From: Panorpa germanica
Lineage: Eukaryota > Arthropoda > Insecta > Mecoptera > Panorpidae
Length of the DNA: 64,000 bases
Reading direction: 5' to 3'
Assembly: GCA_963678705.1 (NCBI GenBank)
Contig: OY783204.1
Span: 28,220,759 to 28,284,758, forward strand
Shown here: in pieces, positions 11,577 to 23,029 of the stretch
Numbering within the stretch: the stretch's first letter is position 1
How the letters are laid out: every line of letters begins with the position of its first letter
Notes under the pieces: generated by a model
What the model saw: only the letters and a program-made list of their open reading frames with translations
Told to the model about the DNA's origin: nothing
The model's database searches: none
Position numbers and translations under genes: made by a program

Positions 11577-13040
11577 ACATTAACAAATTGATTGATACAA
11601 AATAATCTATTTGACAAGCATAATCTTTTATGGTCCATAAAACCAATTTACTCTGTGCTAACGGATTTGTTTACAGAAAATCTTGAAAAGTATTTCTGTG
11701 TCACAGTAAATAAGTGTGAAGATATAAAAAATATCTTTGTGAAAGGAAAAGGATGAACATACAGAAATACAGATAAAGAAACCTACGAATGTTGTATACT
11801 CTTGCATATATATATTTTTGAATATTTTATAATGTGTACCGCCGTATAAATGTAAGTTCACAAATTCGCATGGCTCGCATCAAACGCATGTGATTCTCCA
11901 TGTCAAGATGTATTACAGATTATAAAATATTGCGTCTTGGTTGTATATTTTTTATAGAATACAGGACAACGTTTTAGTATTTTTCATAAACGGAATATTA
12001 CGATTACATTGACTGTACTCGCTGTACTAACCGCCGCCCATTTGGTTAATGTAGGTGATTAGACAATTCAGACAGCGACAATTAAAACATACGTATTACA
12101 TTACCGCGACAAAATAATAACAGCTCTGCGTGAGAGCTAATCTGCTGTTCTTACAACCATTTGTTTGTATTTATTTTTCCAGTGACAGTAGCAACGCCCC
12201 TATGTTGTAACTTTTGAACGGTGCCTTTTAAACTTAAACGAATTTTCAATTTCAAGGTTGATCGATTTTAAATTAGATAATTTTTTGATTCCACGCGAAA
12301 CACATCTAGTATCGAGAAATTGTATCTAGTGAACTCTTTATACTTTGACTTTTAAAATTTTTCTACATAAGATTTTTTATTTCTTTTGCATTTATTTAAT
12401 GTATATGTTATAGAATGATGTCAAGTTTTGGTAAATAAGAAAACGTAACGTTATATAAAGAATAATACATGGGTTTGCGTTGTCTATTTCGCGGACAATC
12501 TTGTGCGAGACAATCGTACATTTAGCATCACTGCTTGTGACCTAGGGGGCGATTTTATTTCATTTCTATTACTTTTCATGAGTTTTTTGTCATGAACGCG
12601 TTTGTTTTCTATTCAGTCATTCATAGGGAATGTCTCTTTTATGAGCTACAGACAGCGCAACGACTGCTCACTGTTGAATAAAAGCGAATTTGAACTAAAA
12701 TTGATTTTCTGTGTGTTGCTCCAACTTGTAAAACGTTAGAATTGAAATATACGAGTGACTAGAACTTCACCTAGCCATTCTATTTCACCAAATATTTACT
12801 GGGTCTATTCTCTTTGGAAATCAAAAGAGTATATAAAGTTTTTTTTACTAGGTTTTGTTTAATGAAAAAGTTGCATGTATTTAAAGTAATATCCATGGTT
12901 AGTGTTCCCAAAAATCTACGCCTCTGTGTTTCCTAATTATGTATAAATTATTCTGCTTACCTACAGAATTTTTCATTGTGAATACACACAGACATTTTAA
13001 AACACTTAAAATTAAATAAAAGTGAAGACAACTCATAAAA

Positions 13041-16000
13041 ATGATAGAAGAAAATCCGATTTTAAAAATGAATGTGAAATTGTTAAAATTCTGGGGGCTC
13101 ATCCTACAACCATCCTGGCGAACTCCTGTAGGATTCATCTTCGTAGCTTGGTTGAATATCCAGATGTTTGCCGATTTGTATTTCACGTGGGGCGATTTCC
13201 AGACAACGATTATGAACGCCTACTTCGGGGTGTTGTTCTTTAACGCTGTAATCAGAGCCATCACGATGCTGGCTAGTCGGAGGAAGATGCAGGATTTCTT
13301 GCAAGGACTGGATGATTGCTATTTAGATATTCAGAGGAACGGAAGCGGAAAGGCTAAAGAAATATTAGAGTTTAGAACAAATCGAGCTAACTTAATCACT
13401 AAATTCAATTTGTTCATGGGATGCTTTAGCACGCTGTGTTTCTTCACTTACCCGCTTTTTACTTCTACTAGCGAAAACAGGTGAATCACAATATTCAAGG
13501 ATACGTTTAGCCCGTGAAACATATGATTTTTATGAGTTCCTACTCCAACAGCAAAAAAACAAGTAACAAAATATATTTAAGTAACATTTTTTATGTAAAA
13601 GGTAACTTTTATATGTTAAATAAACCTTGAATATATGTTGTGATTAGTGGGACTGTTATATTAGAGTATAAGGTATATAAATATCAGCGATTTTTAGTCA
13701 AAATGGCGGCTGTTTCAAAATGTCTTCTATGATCAAAATATTTTTTGTATTTTCATATGCATCTCCTAAAGTACTTAATATCTGAAAAAGCTGTTAATAG
13801 TAAAAGTTGAGAGAGTTATCTCATCTATTATTTAAAAAAAAAAATAGTCCAAATCTGACTTATATTAAAGGAGATATGTTAAAAAATGTTCAGTAACCCG
13901 CTGCTACCTTTAAACAGCTGCCATTTGTATACCTACCATCAAAAGATGGCAACCATTGCATTTTATATTTCTTACACTCTAATCAATCCATCTCTAAGTT
14001 ATGTTTTTTTGTTAATCTCAGGAATACCAACTAAATATCAATTATTTCCAGAACCCACGTGTACGGTGTTTGGCTGCCATTCAACGTGGACAAGAACAAG
14101 ACACCATACTACGAAATAATATACGTAATGCAAATGATGGTCACCTTTCCTAGCTTCTGCATGTATATACCTGTTAGCAATCTGTTGGCGACATACATGA
14201 TATTCGGAATTGCGCAATTAGAGATATTACGACATTATTTAATCACGCTGAAGGATGAAAGGGATGCGAATGAAGTTGATAAGGGTGATTGTAATATAGA
14301 TAATAGACTAGGTGGTGACGAAGTGGTGGTTGCAAACGTTACTGAGGGTTGGAATTGTAGAGATGACAAAGTTTACGACAGATTGAAGCATTGTATTCAG
14401 ATACATCAAAAAATTAACCAGTAAGTTGAATTACTTCTTGAAAATTAAGGTTGTGTAATTCGCTTATCTATTTTAGATGAAAGTGAGGTTATGATGAACA
14501 TTAATTATATTTCAGATATGTTAACGATATGAACAGTCTGGTAAAATACGTCATGTTTTTAGAATTCCTTTCGTTTATGATAATGCTGTGTGCGTTGTTA
14601 TTTCTACTTAATATTGTAAGTATAGTATCTACATTATTTATAAGTTTTTCTTAGGATTCACCAAGAGATCTTTGAGCAAGTGGTTATTATTAATTTACGG
14701 CCGTACATTGAAGACACCATTGCCATAGGAGAGTCTTTCTATTTAAGATAAATATATCTTACTTTTATGCGATCTCTTTTCTACAGAATTTGATTCCTTA
14801 AACTTCTTAATTTAGTTACAAAATTTCAAATCTTTTGACCAGCTTTGAAGCGAAATATTAATGTAGTTTTATGCTATATTCTAATTTCTTTTTATAGGTT
14901 AATCAACTGACGCAAATATTGATGGTTGGTTGTTATATATCCATGATTTTGGTACAAGTTTTCGTGTTCTACTGGCACGCCAATGAACTAACTCTCAAAG
15001 TAAGTATTTTAGCTTGTAAATATGTCTTAAATTAATAACAACCAACAGGCCCGAATTTGAGGGAGGGTGCTAATTGTGCTGCTTGTCAACACGACAAAGC
15101 ACCCGAACAGTGTACACTACAGGCACGATTTTTATAAAATTAACAAGTGTATAGCCTTTCAAATTATAAAATATTAAATAAAAATTAAAATATTTTTTTC
15201 CAACTTTTGAATATGTTTTTAAACGTACTTTTTCCCGCTGATTCCAAATCTGAAAACCATTTTAAAATATTTCTATTATTTAACTCTTGAAATGCTAATA
15301 TCTCGAAAACCGGAAGTGCCACCAAAAAATAAATTGCTGATTTGAAATCAGCTTCAATTTTTACGTTAAAAACTATTATAAATTTTACAATCGGAGACCA
15401 TCAATTTTTTATCAAATTTTAAAGGTTAACCCCTTATAAAATTTTAAATAAATTTTAAAAATTAAAATATCTTTTTTTCAACTTTCGAATATGTTTTTAA
15501 ACGTACTTTTTAACGCTGATTCCAAATCTGAAAACCATTTTAAAATATTTCCATTATTTAACCCTTGAAACGCTAATATCTCGAAAACCGGAAGTGCCAC
15601 CAAAATATAAATTGCAGATTTGAAATCAGCATAAAATTTTACGATAAGAACCGTTATAAATTTTACAATCGGAGACCATCAATTTTTAATCAAATTTTAA
15701 AGGTTAACCCCTTGTGAAATTTAAAAATATTATTAAAAATTAAAATATTTTATTTCCAACTTTTAAAAAATGTTTTTGAACGTACTTTTTCCCGGTGATT
15801 CCAAATCTAAAAACCATTTTAAAATATTAAGAATTAGTAAAAAAAAGTAATCCTCTAATCACAACAAAATTCAGTGTGGTACTTAATAGTTAAAATAAAT
15901 TTGTTCGGAAATTGTTGTCTGTCTCAATAGCTGCGTTAAACCTTCAGGCTTTAATTCCCTTTGTTGTAGATGCAAATTACCGTGTGAATATTCCATTAAT

Positions 16001-18427
16001 GAAGTTGATACTAGCAATTTAGTTAGCGTAATTAACACGCATTCGAAGTGGAATCACGCAGCCAGTATCACGGATTAGATGAGACGGCGAATCTCTAAAT
16101 TACACTTGTGATTATTAAATAACCAACTATTTGTTCGTATAATGAAGTTGACTGTGAAATCTGAATACATTTAAAACGCTATATAGATGTACGAACTTTG
16201 TATTCGTCATTTGGTTGGATAATTATATTTTATATTATGATAAATACTAAACAAAATAATTAGGTTAGTTTTTGTAATATGATGTATAGAAGTGTTGTTA
16301 TAGTAGTGTTCGCATCAGGCGTATTGGATGTATCGTATTAAGTTGGATAATAGTGCAAACGTAACATAATTAAATTTATTAATAATGTTTCTCTTTCTTA
16401 TAGAGCTTAGCAATTGCAAATGCAGTGTACTTCAGCCCTTGGTATAATTTTGATAAGATTACAAAGAAATCTGTGCAGGTTTGTTTATATATATATTACT
16501 TAAATAATCAACAAGCTTTCGGGTTTCCACTCAAAGCCATCTTTAGGTAGAGGTTTTTCAAAAAATCAGTTCAACATTGGTTTGTACAAATGGGCTTGTC
16601 TCCTATGTCTTAATTTCAATAAAAGTGAACTGTTATATATTATTGATAAAGTGGGTTACTAGAACCTCAAATGTCCAATCCAAATGCATCTAACATCACA
16701 ACCGCTGCCAACCTTACAGCTCATAAATCTGTGCTATATGTATTTATATATCAAAATATCAAATATTATTTACAGCTATTTCAAGGAACAATAAAATTTC
16801 AATATTATGTATGCCATAGCAGGGTTAAATAAAATAAATACTTATTATACTTTGCCTTGACTTGATTATTTGACTACCAACAGCTACAAAGCATTACCAC
16901 AGCACTGACCTACTCAACAAATAACTGACGTTAAAATGCATTTCACGTAATACAAATATGGCCGACCATTTCTAGCGCTAAAACTACAATTCAAACTTTT
17001 AATTGCTATATCTCCGTCAACATTTAGATATTTAATAAAATAGACACGCCAATACACATTTATTAACATCAATTTCAATCAACAATTGAAAAATTGACCA
17101 CTAAAAAATGAGGACACAAGCCCATTTGATTGTACAGATTTGTCGTAGTTAAAAGAGGTGCCTACAATATGTTTCGATCAATTTTTTTAACAGTGTAACA
17201 AGCAATCATTGTTTCTGTTGTAATAATACACAAAACTAGAGTATAATGAAGCTGCTGGCAATGTTATAACTACTGCGATAGTAATGTTACTGCGCGGTAT
17301 AGTGTATATTCAAAGCAGATGACAAACAATGAGGCAGCGTCTCTTATATAGTTTCTACAATTACATAAAGCTGACTACTTCTCTTGCCTGATAGCGTCCT
17401 AAGGCTTTGTGTTGTCATTGTGGCTGACACAATATGAATGACATTAAATATAATTGTTCATAAACCGTGCTCATATGAATTGAACACAGAGGCGGTGCTA
17501 GCGCCTACACCATGGGCGCCATCCTGTGAAAAGTGTATTACATTTCTTACAATTCAGTAAAAGATTCTGGTCTCATAGAAAAATCGTTGGATATGTTTTT
17601 TCTTAATATAGTAAGGGTTTTAATCAGGTTATTTATTTTTTAATCAAACAATCATAAAAGAGTGATTTTAAATTATGTTTTGAAAAACAATAAATAATAA
17701 GTAATATGAAAGAAAATGTAATTGTTCTTTAGTAATAATAGCTCTGATAATGGGATGGAGTTTTCTAGCTTATATACTCGTACTTATATAACCCTGCCTC
17801 TAACAATTAAAATTGGAGATTTTTAATTTCCTTTTTCCTAAATTAAAACTAAATTTAAATTAAGCTAGATAAATTTTAACAATGAAGAAAACATATTTTA
17901 GAATAATTGTAGCTACTCAAGTTAATTAATTAGAGTTAGTATTATTTGTATTTAATTGTAATATTTTTGCTATTAAGCACTACATTCTTTCGCCTTAAAC
18001 CATTAAATTACATATAATTGTGCTTAATTACATACTATCTTCCTATTCTCACTTCTTCCAAAAGAGGAAATAAAAATACAAATAAAACAGATAAATTTAA
18101 ACCCCTCTGTTTTTCTCTCCTTACTACTTTTCCTCCTGTTCTTCCTTCTCTTTCCTCCCTCCTTCTTTCTATCTCCGCTATCCACTGCCTCTCTTTAATA
18201 ACTGCACAATCTTCTTTTCACTTTTTACTCCTTTTTGGTTAATTAATATTAGTAATTAGTTCTAATAACGAATACATTATTGATACTTTCAGATATTGAT
18301 GATGCGTGCACAGCGTCCTCTGCAGGTGTCTGTTGGAAACATTTATCCCATGGGTTTAGAGATGTTCCAGACGATCCTTAATACAGCGTATACTTATTTC
18401 ACTATTTTAAGGAGAGTATACGATTAG
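13041..18427 (+). CDS. OR-C: odorant receptor (7tm_6), six exons, 406 aa
   Basis: Third member of the tandem array. The exons are 13041-13480, 14052-14420, 14516-14615, 14898-14999, 16404-16478 and 18293-18427; all are GT-AG with phases 2,2,0,0,0, and the gene ends in TAG. Exon 1 starts MIEENPILKMNVKLLKFWG and matches OR-A/B closely up to MNAYFGVLFFNA. Exon 2 is 54 nt longer than in OR-A/B. The extra codons lie in the hydrophilic loop after EILRHYLITLKDE and add an acidic, Asp/Glu/Asn-rich segment. Exon 4 ends FYWHANELTLK and exon 6 reads RAQRPLQVSVGNIYPMGLEM. An AATAAA signal begins two bases after the stop (18429-18434). Introns 4 and 5 are long and hold a tandem satellite, a DNA element and a retroelement fragment. 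Odour-tuning subunit by family; ligand unknown. Confidence 0.92.
15170..15835. repeat. 278-bp tandem satellite, about 2.4 units, in OR-C intron 4
   Basis: The anchor CAACTTT recurs at 15201, 15479 and 15757, an exact 278-bp spacing. Each unit contains GCTGATTCCAAATCTGAAAA. The first two units also carry TAATATCTCGAAAACCGGAA and TTTACAATCGGAGACCATCA. The third unit is truncated. It looks like satellite DNA stranded in an intron. Confidence 0.88.
16590..17125 (+). mobile_element. TGGGCTTGTGTCC DNA element, copy 2, in OR-C intron 5
   Basis: The left end TGGGCTTGTCTCCTATGTC and right end GAGGACACAAGCCCA are both present, with the interior colinear with copies 1 and 3. It carries an internal deletion around 16680 relative to copy 1, losing the TTAATTATTAAAGAGA part. 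Non-coding. Confidence 0.85.
18005..18242 (-). mobile_element. Non-LTR retrotransposon 3' fragment in OR-C intron 5
   Basis: This pyrimidine-rich stretch includes TATCCACTGCCTCTCTTTAA and AACTGCACAATC, shared with fragments at 37840-37915 and 32165-32225. Its left part, with ACAGATAAATTTAAACCCCT, recurs at 61860-61925. Coding sense is on the minus strand. It is a dead fragment. Confidence 0.65.
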
Positions 18428-19446
18428 AAATAAACTTACTTGTGTTATTTGATGTAAATAGTTAGAAATAAATAAATAGCGTTGTATCTGTCATGGGCGA
18501 TATACAATCGTGACCATGAAATATCGTGACTACGATATTATCGTGACGATGATATCGTGACGACGATATTTTCTACCTAATTTACAAATTAAAAATAGAA
18601 ATCCCAAATTTTGAAAAAAAGTTTGTCAAATAACGAACAAATTGAAACTATTTTATATTTTGTTGAAAGCAATATATTTTTTTAGTCAGTTTATATGAAA
18701 AATTAATTGTTATATGTAAAATTAATATAGAACGACTTAAATATTTCAATTTAAAAATGGAATTAGATAGACGTCGCTTTACTTGGGGGGTAAACGCTAG
18801 TACAGTTATATCCTTGTTCAACATCTCCTAATTAATTTTTGTTAATTACTTTTCCAGTAGTGTTACTCCAGTTAATATTAATTAGTATTTAGAAGTCTTA
18901 TGGTATAATTATATTCAATATATTGGTTATTAAGTCTTTTATAATTTAAATTTAATTATGTAACTTAAACTATGTATATCCTAAGGCTATTCTCATCCTG
19001 GAACAAAATACGTGCGATTTCGAACGTTACGTCGTTCCCTTGTTGATTGACATAGATGTGCGACCTAGATTTTCGCGTATGTAATCAGCGATTGGGTGTC
19101 ACACTAGAAGGAACGAAGCCGAATGTTAAAGGAGAAGTTTGCTTGAATGATAAAACAAACGACTCTGACAAGGCACGTATTCTGTTCCAGTGTGAAGGAC
19201 GCCTTAGATAGAATTTTACACGTTTTGGTAGCATGTTCCATTCACTATTTAACTGAGACTTCATTGGCAGAAGCAATTAGTATTTTAAAGATATTACACC
19301 AATATTAAGCTGTTTAAAATAAAATAAGAAAACGGAAATATTTACTTTTATTTCGTGTCGTATTTAGATACAGTTTCAGATAGAGAAATTCAATAGATAC
19401 GTTATTATATATAGTAAAAGTATCTAACTCGACGAATTCTTAGACA
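18428..19446. other. Intergenic region between OR-C and the OR-D exon
   Basis: Holds poly(A) signals for OR-C and a short run of imperfect ATCGTGACGACGAT repeats at about 18510-18572. The rest is AT-rich sequence without visible genes. The promoter of the OR-D exon, if active, would lie in the last few hundred bases, but no clear TATA box is seen. Confidence 0.6.
18510..18572. repeat. Short TATCGTGAC-type imperfect repeats
   Basis: Four near-repeats of ATCGTGAC followed by variants of GACGAT, some palindromic (CGATATTATCG and GATGATATCGTG). It lies 80 bases downstream of the OR-C stop. Function unknown. Confidence 0.7.
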
Positions 19447-19886
19447 ATGTTGGAAGACAATCCAATTTTATGCATAAATATAAATGTGTTAAAGTTCTGG
19501 GGCTTTATATTCAAGCCGCGCTTACATACCTTCCCTGTTTACCTTCTAGTTGCAATTTTAAACATTCAGCAATTTGGCGATTTATACGATTCATGGGGAG
19601 ACACCGGGAAAGTAATCATGAATGCCTATTTCGTGATCTTGTGGTTCAACGCCCTTATTCGTACCGCCGTCGTTATGTGGTACCGAAAATATTTTGAAGA
19701 TTTTATGAAATGCATTGATGAGAGTTACATGGAAATAAGAAAGAATTGTGACGTCACTGCTAATTTAATATTGGATGGATATACTAGAAGAGCAAGGATG
19801 ATCAGTAAAGCGAATTTATATCTTGGCGCGTTTAGTAGCCTCTGTTTTGTGTCCTATCCTATATTTTCATCAACGAAGGAAAACAG
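19447..19886 (+). CDS. OR-D: isolated odorant receptor first exon (146 codons plus 2 nt)
   Basis: An intact OR exon 1: MLEDNPILCININVLKFWG at the start and SSTKENR spanning the junction, exactly 440 nt as in the four complete paralogues, with no stop and a donor (ACAG/GTTTGTA) in phase 2. The three expected hydrophobic segments are present. No matching exon 2 to 6 is recognisable between 19887 and 23029. The nearest compatible acceptor is OR-E exon 2 at 23786; joining there keeps the frame and would give a 377-aa receptor. So it is either an alternative first exon of the OR-E locus or a stranded duplicate. Its second half is very similar to OR-E exon 1, while its first half differs. Closest relative: OR-E. 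Confidence 0.75.
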
Positions 19887-20248
19887 GTTTGTAACCAGTG
19901 TACGTTTTAGTTTTTATAAAATTTATTGACTTGTTTATTTTTTAATAGATTTCCAATAATTTGGAAGCTTCTTTTGTAGTGCAAAATTCACAAAGGTGTC
20001 CCAAAATTCAAACGTGAATACGAATCTCCGACAGTCGTGTAAATTTGTGATAGGATTATCCTAAATTGTCATTTGATATTATGTTTGTTTCTTAAAGCGG
20101 GATATCCTCGTATTTTGCATGTCAGAGGTGAATTAGGATAGTTTGAGACATTGGCGATAAAATATCACGGGTCCTTGGTAAAATATATTATTGTCAATAA
20201 GTTTGGGGCTCCATAAATCTTTTATTATTTCTGTTTCTTTTAAAGCTT

Positions 20249-20753
20249 ATTCCCACTCACTGTTTTGATATTTAATTTACTGTTTTTATTTAATATTGTA
20301 ATCTAGATTTCAGGTTTTCATTTAAGCATTCCTTTTCACATTTGTGTTTTAATTTTAGTTTAGTTAATTTAGTTGGTGCGTATGCATCGTAATTTTGACA
20401 ATTCGACAAAATTGTATATGAAATTATTCAAATTGCTATTTTTAATAACAATTAGTAATAGAAATTGTTTTCACTTATATATTTTTCAAAAACTGATATT
20501 AAAATTCTTTAAAAAGTAAATCCTACTGCATTTTGACAGATTATCGCATTTTGGAGGTTATAATATAATATAGTTTTTCTTAATTTAATATTTTTTATTA
20601 AATAAACATTGGACCTTGTAAGGTTCTAATAAAACTAAGAAAACTTAAAAAATAAATTAAATTAAAAATGGTACTGTGAATGACTACGCGTATTGCCATA
20701 TGCTAAACAATTTAAATTAAATACAAAATTATATTAAAGCAGTGAGTGGGAAT
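20249..20753 (+). mobile_element. ATTCCCACTCACTG element, full length, 505 bp
   Basis: Perfect 14-bp terminal inverted repeats (ATTCCCACTCACTG and CAGTGAGTGGGAAT) flank an AT-rich non-coding interior. A partial inverted copy lies at 9925-10226. No transposase is visible and the target duplication is unclear. Confidence 0.85.
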
Positions 20754-21169
20754 GATACTTAAGCCTTTGTTTACTGAATGTTTTAATTTATTGCTATCCT
20801 TATTAATAGAAAATTTTGCTCCCCCAATTTTCTTTTAACTGTTTAAAGGCTTTCTAGTTTCTTTCATATGAATCCAAAATTTGACCATAGTCTTTGGTGC
20901 TGATTTCTAATTTGCAATTAATTTTGAATGTTAATGCACGTTATCGTATATTTCTACAGACTGCATCGAATTTGGCAGACTGTCTTAAAAATTTTGTCAA
21001 ATTTTAAATGGATTTTCTGTTTTGAATTTATTTGTGTATAGTATGCTTTTCTTTGTCTATTATATTCCAAATTAAGTCCACCGGTCGACTTTGATCGACG
21101 TCTTGCCTACTGCTCCGGCATAAGTTTGTTTTGAAGCTTTACTTTGCTTTGTTTGAATAATCAACCATC

Positions 21170-21720
21170 ATACAGCATATTAAAATATACGAACAAACAA
21201 AAGCTCAGCATATTACAACCGCATTGGAAAGTCAAACACAACAGAATAATTGATAACTTACTTCCAAATGCAGCTGCACTTTAAATGCACAAGAACACGT
21301 GACCGATAAGAGCTAAAAGCTCATTTATGTATGTAGGTTGAGCTTTACTATATAAAGGACACTATATGAAGCTACTGACCACAGTTACATTGTTGTTAAG
21401 CTCAGCTGGTTTCTGAAGCTTTATTGAAATTGTTTGTGTGTCTCGTTGTTACAAAAGCTTGAAAGTTGTTTTGTGAGTAACCAACCAACAATTGGAAGAA
21501 CTTTTATAAGCTTAACAAAGACCGAAAGCTCTATTGTCTAATGAGCTTAATTCTATAATAACATTTATGTTTTTATGTGCTATATAAATGTTATTTTCTT
21601 ATTTATTTACTCTATTCTTTTTCTTAAAAACGTTTTTATCTTAAAACTTTATTCTTTCTTAAAATTTCCAGCGCTTTTATGTGGGGTGAAGCAAATATTC
21701 TTATAAAATAAAGCTTCCGC
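21170..21720 (+). promoter_or_regulatory. Promoter-like segment, possibly a solo LTR
   Basis: TATATAAAGG at 21348-21357 is a strong TATA match. About 25-30 bases downstream comes CACAGTTACA, which could serve as an initiator, and AATAAAG follows near 21706. A TATA box with a poly(A) signal about 350 bases later fits a solo LTR, or an unrelated small transcription unit. CACGTGACCGATAAGAGC lies just upstream. No protein is encoded. It lies 1.7 kb upstream of OR-E. Confidence 0.35.
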
Positions 21721-22353
21721 TAAGCACAAAATCGAAACTCGTATATAATATCGTTATATGTTTTACCTAACGTTACGTTTAGTTATTTACCGAAGTTTAA
21801 CTTAATTTTGATAATTATTTATTATTAAATAAATATAATATTGCATAAAAAGCTTTATTAACATCAGAAAAACATTATTTATTCTAAATAAAATATGTTA
21901 AAACGAAACGTTATAAGATTCATTAGTTTCTTTATAGAATTATAATATTCGTTTCCCCCCACACAGGTCCTTCGAAATTTGCAAGACGGAATAAGTCCTT
22001 AATTTCAGCATTAAAATAAAGATATAGATATTAAATAATTTTTAAATATAATAAGTGGGCAACTCTATCAATTGTAATTAAATGCGTATAACATTTCAAG
22101 GGGGGTTGAGGGGTAGGCAAGGGGTTTGTCCAGCCAAAATAAAATGTACGCGAAAAAAGTTTATTTCAAAAATAAAGTACTTAAAATTGGATTCAAAATA
22201 AATTCCATAAATGAACGTTGTTAATTTAATAATATCCATAATATATATTTCCTAATTATTTAAGATTTAGTTAATTAATTTAATATTGAAAATGTGTATT
22301 CGAGTTCATAAAAATATTTCATGTATCTATGAGAACCAAATAATTACCGAATA

Positions 22354-22665
22354 ATTACGAAAAATTAGCCGAGTAGTCTCGAAACGTAACTAGCCCCCTC
22401 CCCGCTCCTGCCTCAGTCAGTGAAAAACATTGTCGGTGGTCAGTGTCTTTTAATTTTTCTCAATATTTTTGCTTACAATTTTATAATTAAAAAGTCGATT
22501 TGAAAGTCAAAATGTGTATTAATTTGTTAAATAATTGTTTCTGAATATTGTGAACTATAAATATGTTAGTGATCAACTCTTTTTTGTTAAATATTTATCT
22601 TAAAAAGTTTCAAATATTTAGTGAGGTTATATTTTTTTTTACGTTTTGTTGTGAAGTGTTTTAGC
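22354..22665 (+). repeat. Dispersed repeat shared with 63703-64000
   Basis: Both copies start with AATTACGAAAAA, pass through a C-rich CCCCTCCCC-type patch and CAGTGTC, then TTTAATTTTTCTCAATATTT, and finish TTTAGTGAGGTTATATTTTT. They lie in the same orientation about 41 kb apart. The element type is not identified; the second copy runs off the window. Confidence 0.8.
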
Positions 22666-23029
22666 AGACTAGTGTTGCCACAAGTACCAATACAGAGAAG
22701 CAGGTTGGAATTTTAAAATTATATTAAATTGTAGCATGTTGGTAGCTCGGTATTTATAATATTGACATATGTCAAATTGATTTTTAAATGATATATTATT
22801 GATTTAATTATAATGCATTTGAATTGTAAGCAACTGATGCTTTTATATGGTATATGAGAGATTGATTTATGTTTGATTAGTAAATCCTGTAACTTACTCT
22901 TAGTATAATTTTAAGAATATAACCCTTTAAGAAATTATCTTTTCACACGATTGATAGCGTTGCTTTTTTATTAAATGTATAATACACATATTAATATTTT
23001 TCGTTCTATAACTGTTAAAGTCTTCAACA

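Larger units (their letters stand above)
19887..23029. other. Region between OR-D exon and OR-E: repeats, no OR exons
   Basis: I looked for OR exon 2 to 6 motifs (RSPYYE, CMYIP, LLFLL, FYWH, PMGLEMFQ) and saw none. It contains the full-length ATTCCCACTCACTG element (20249-20753), a TATA-box-bearing segment at about 21170-21720 and a dispersed repeat at 22354-22665. Confidence 0.65.

Noticed and set aside
19887..23029. Degenerate OR-D exons 2-6
   Set aside because: Searched by eye for conserved OR motifs in all frames of this interval and found none; strongly decayed remnants cannot be excluded without an alignment program.
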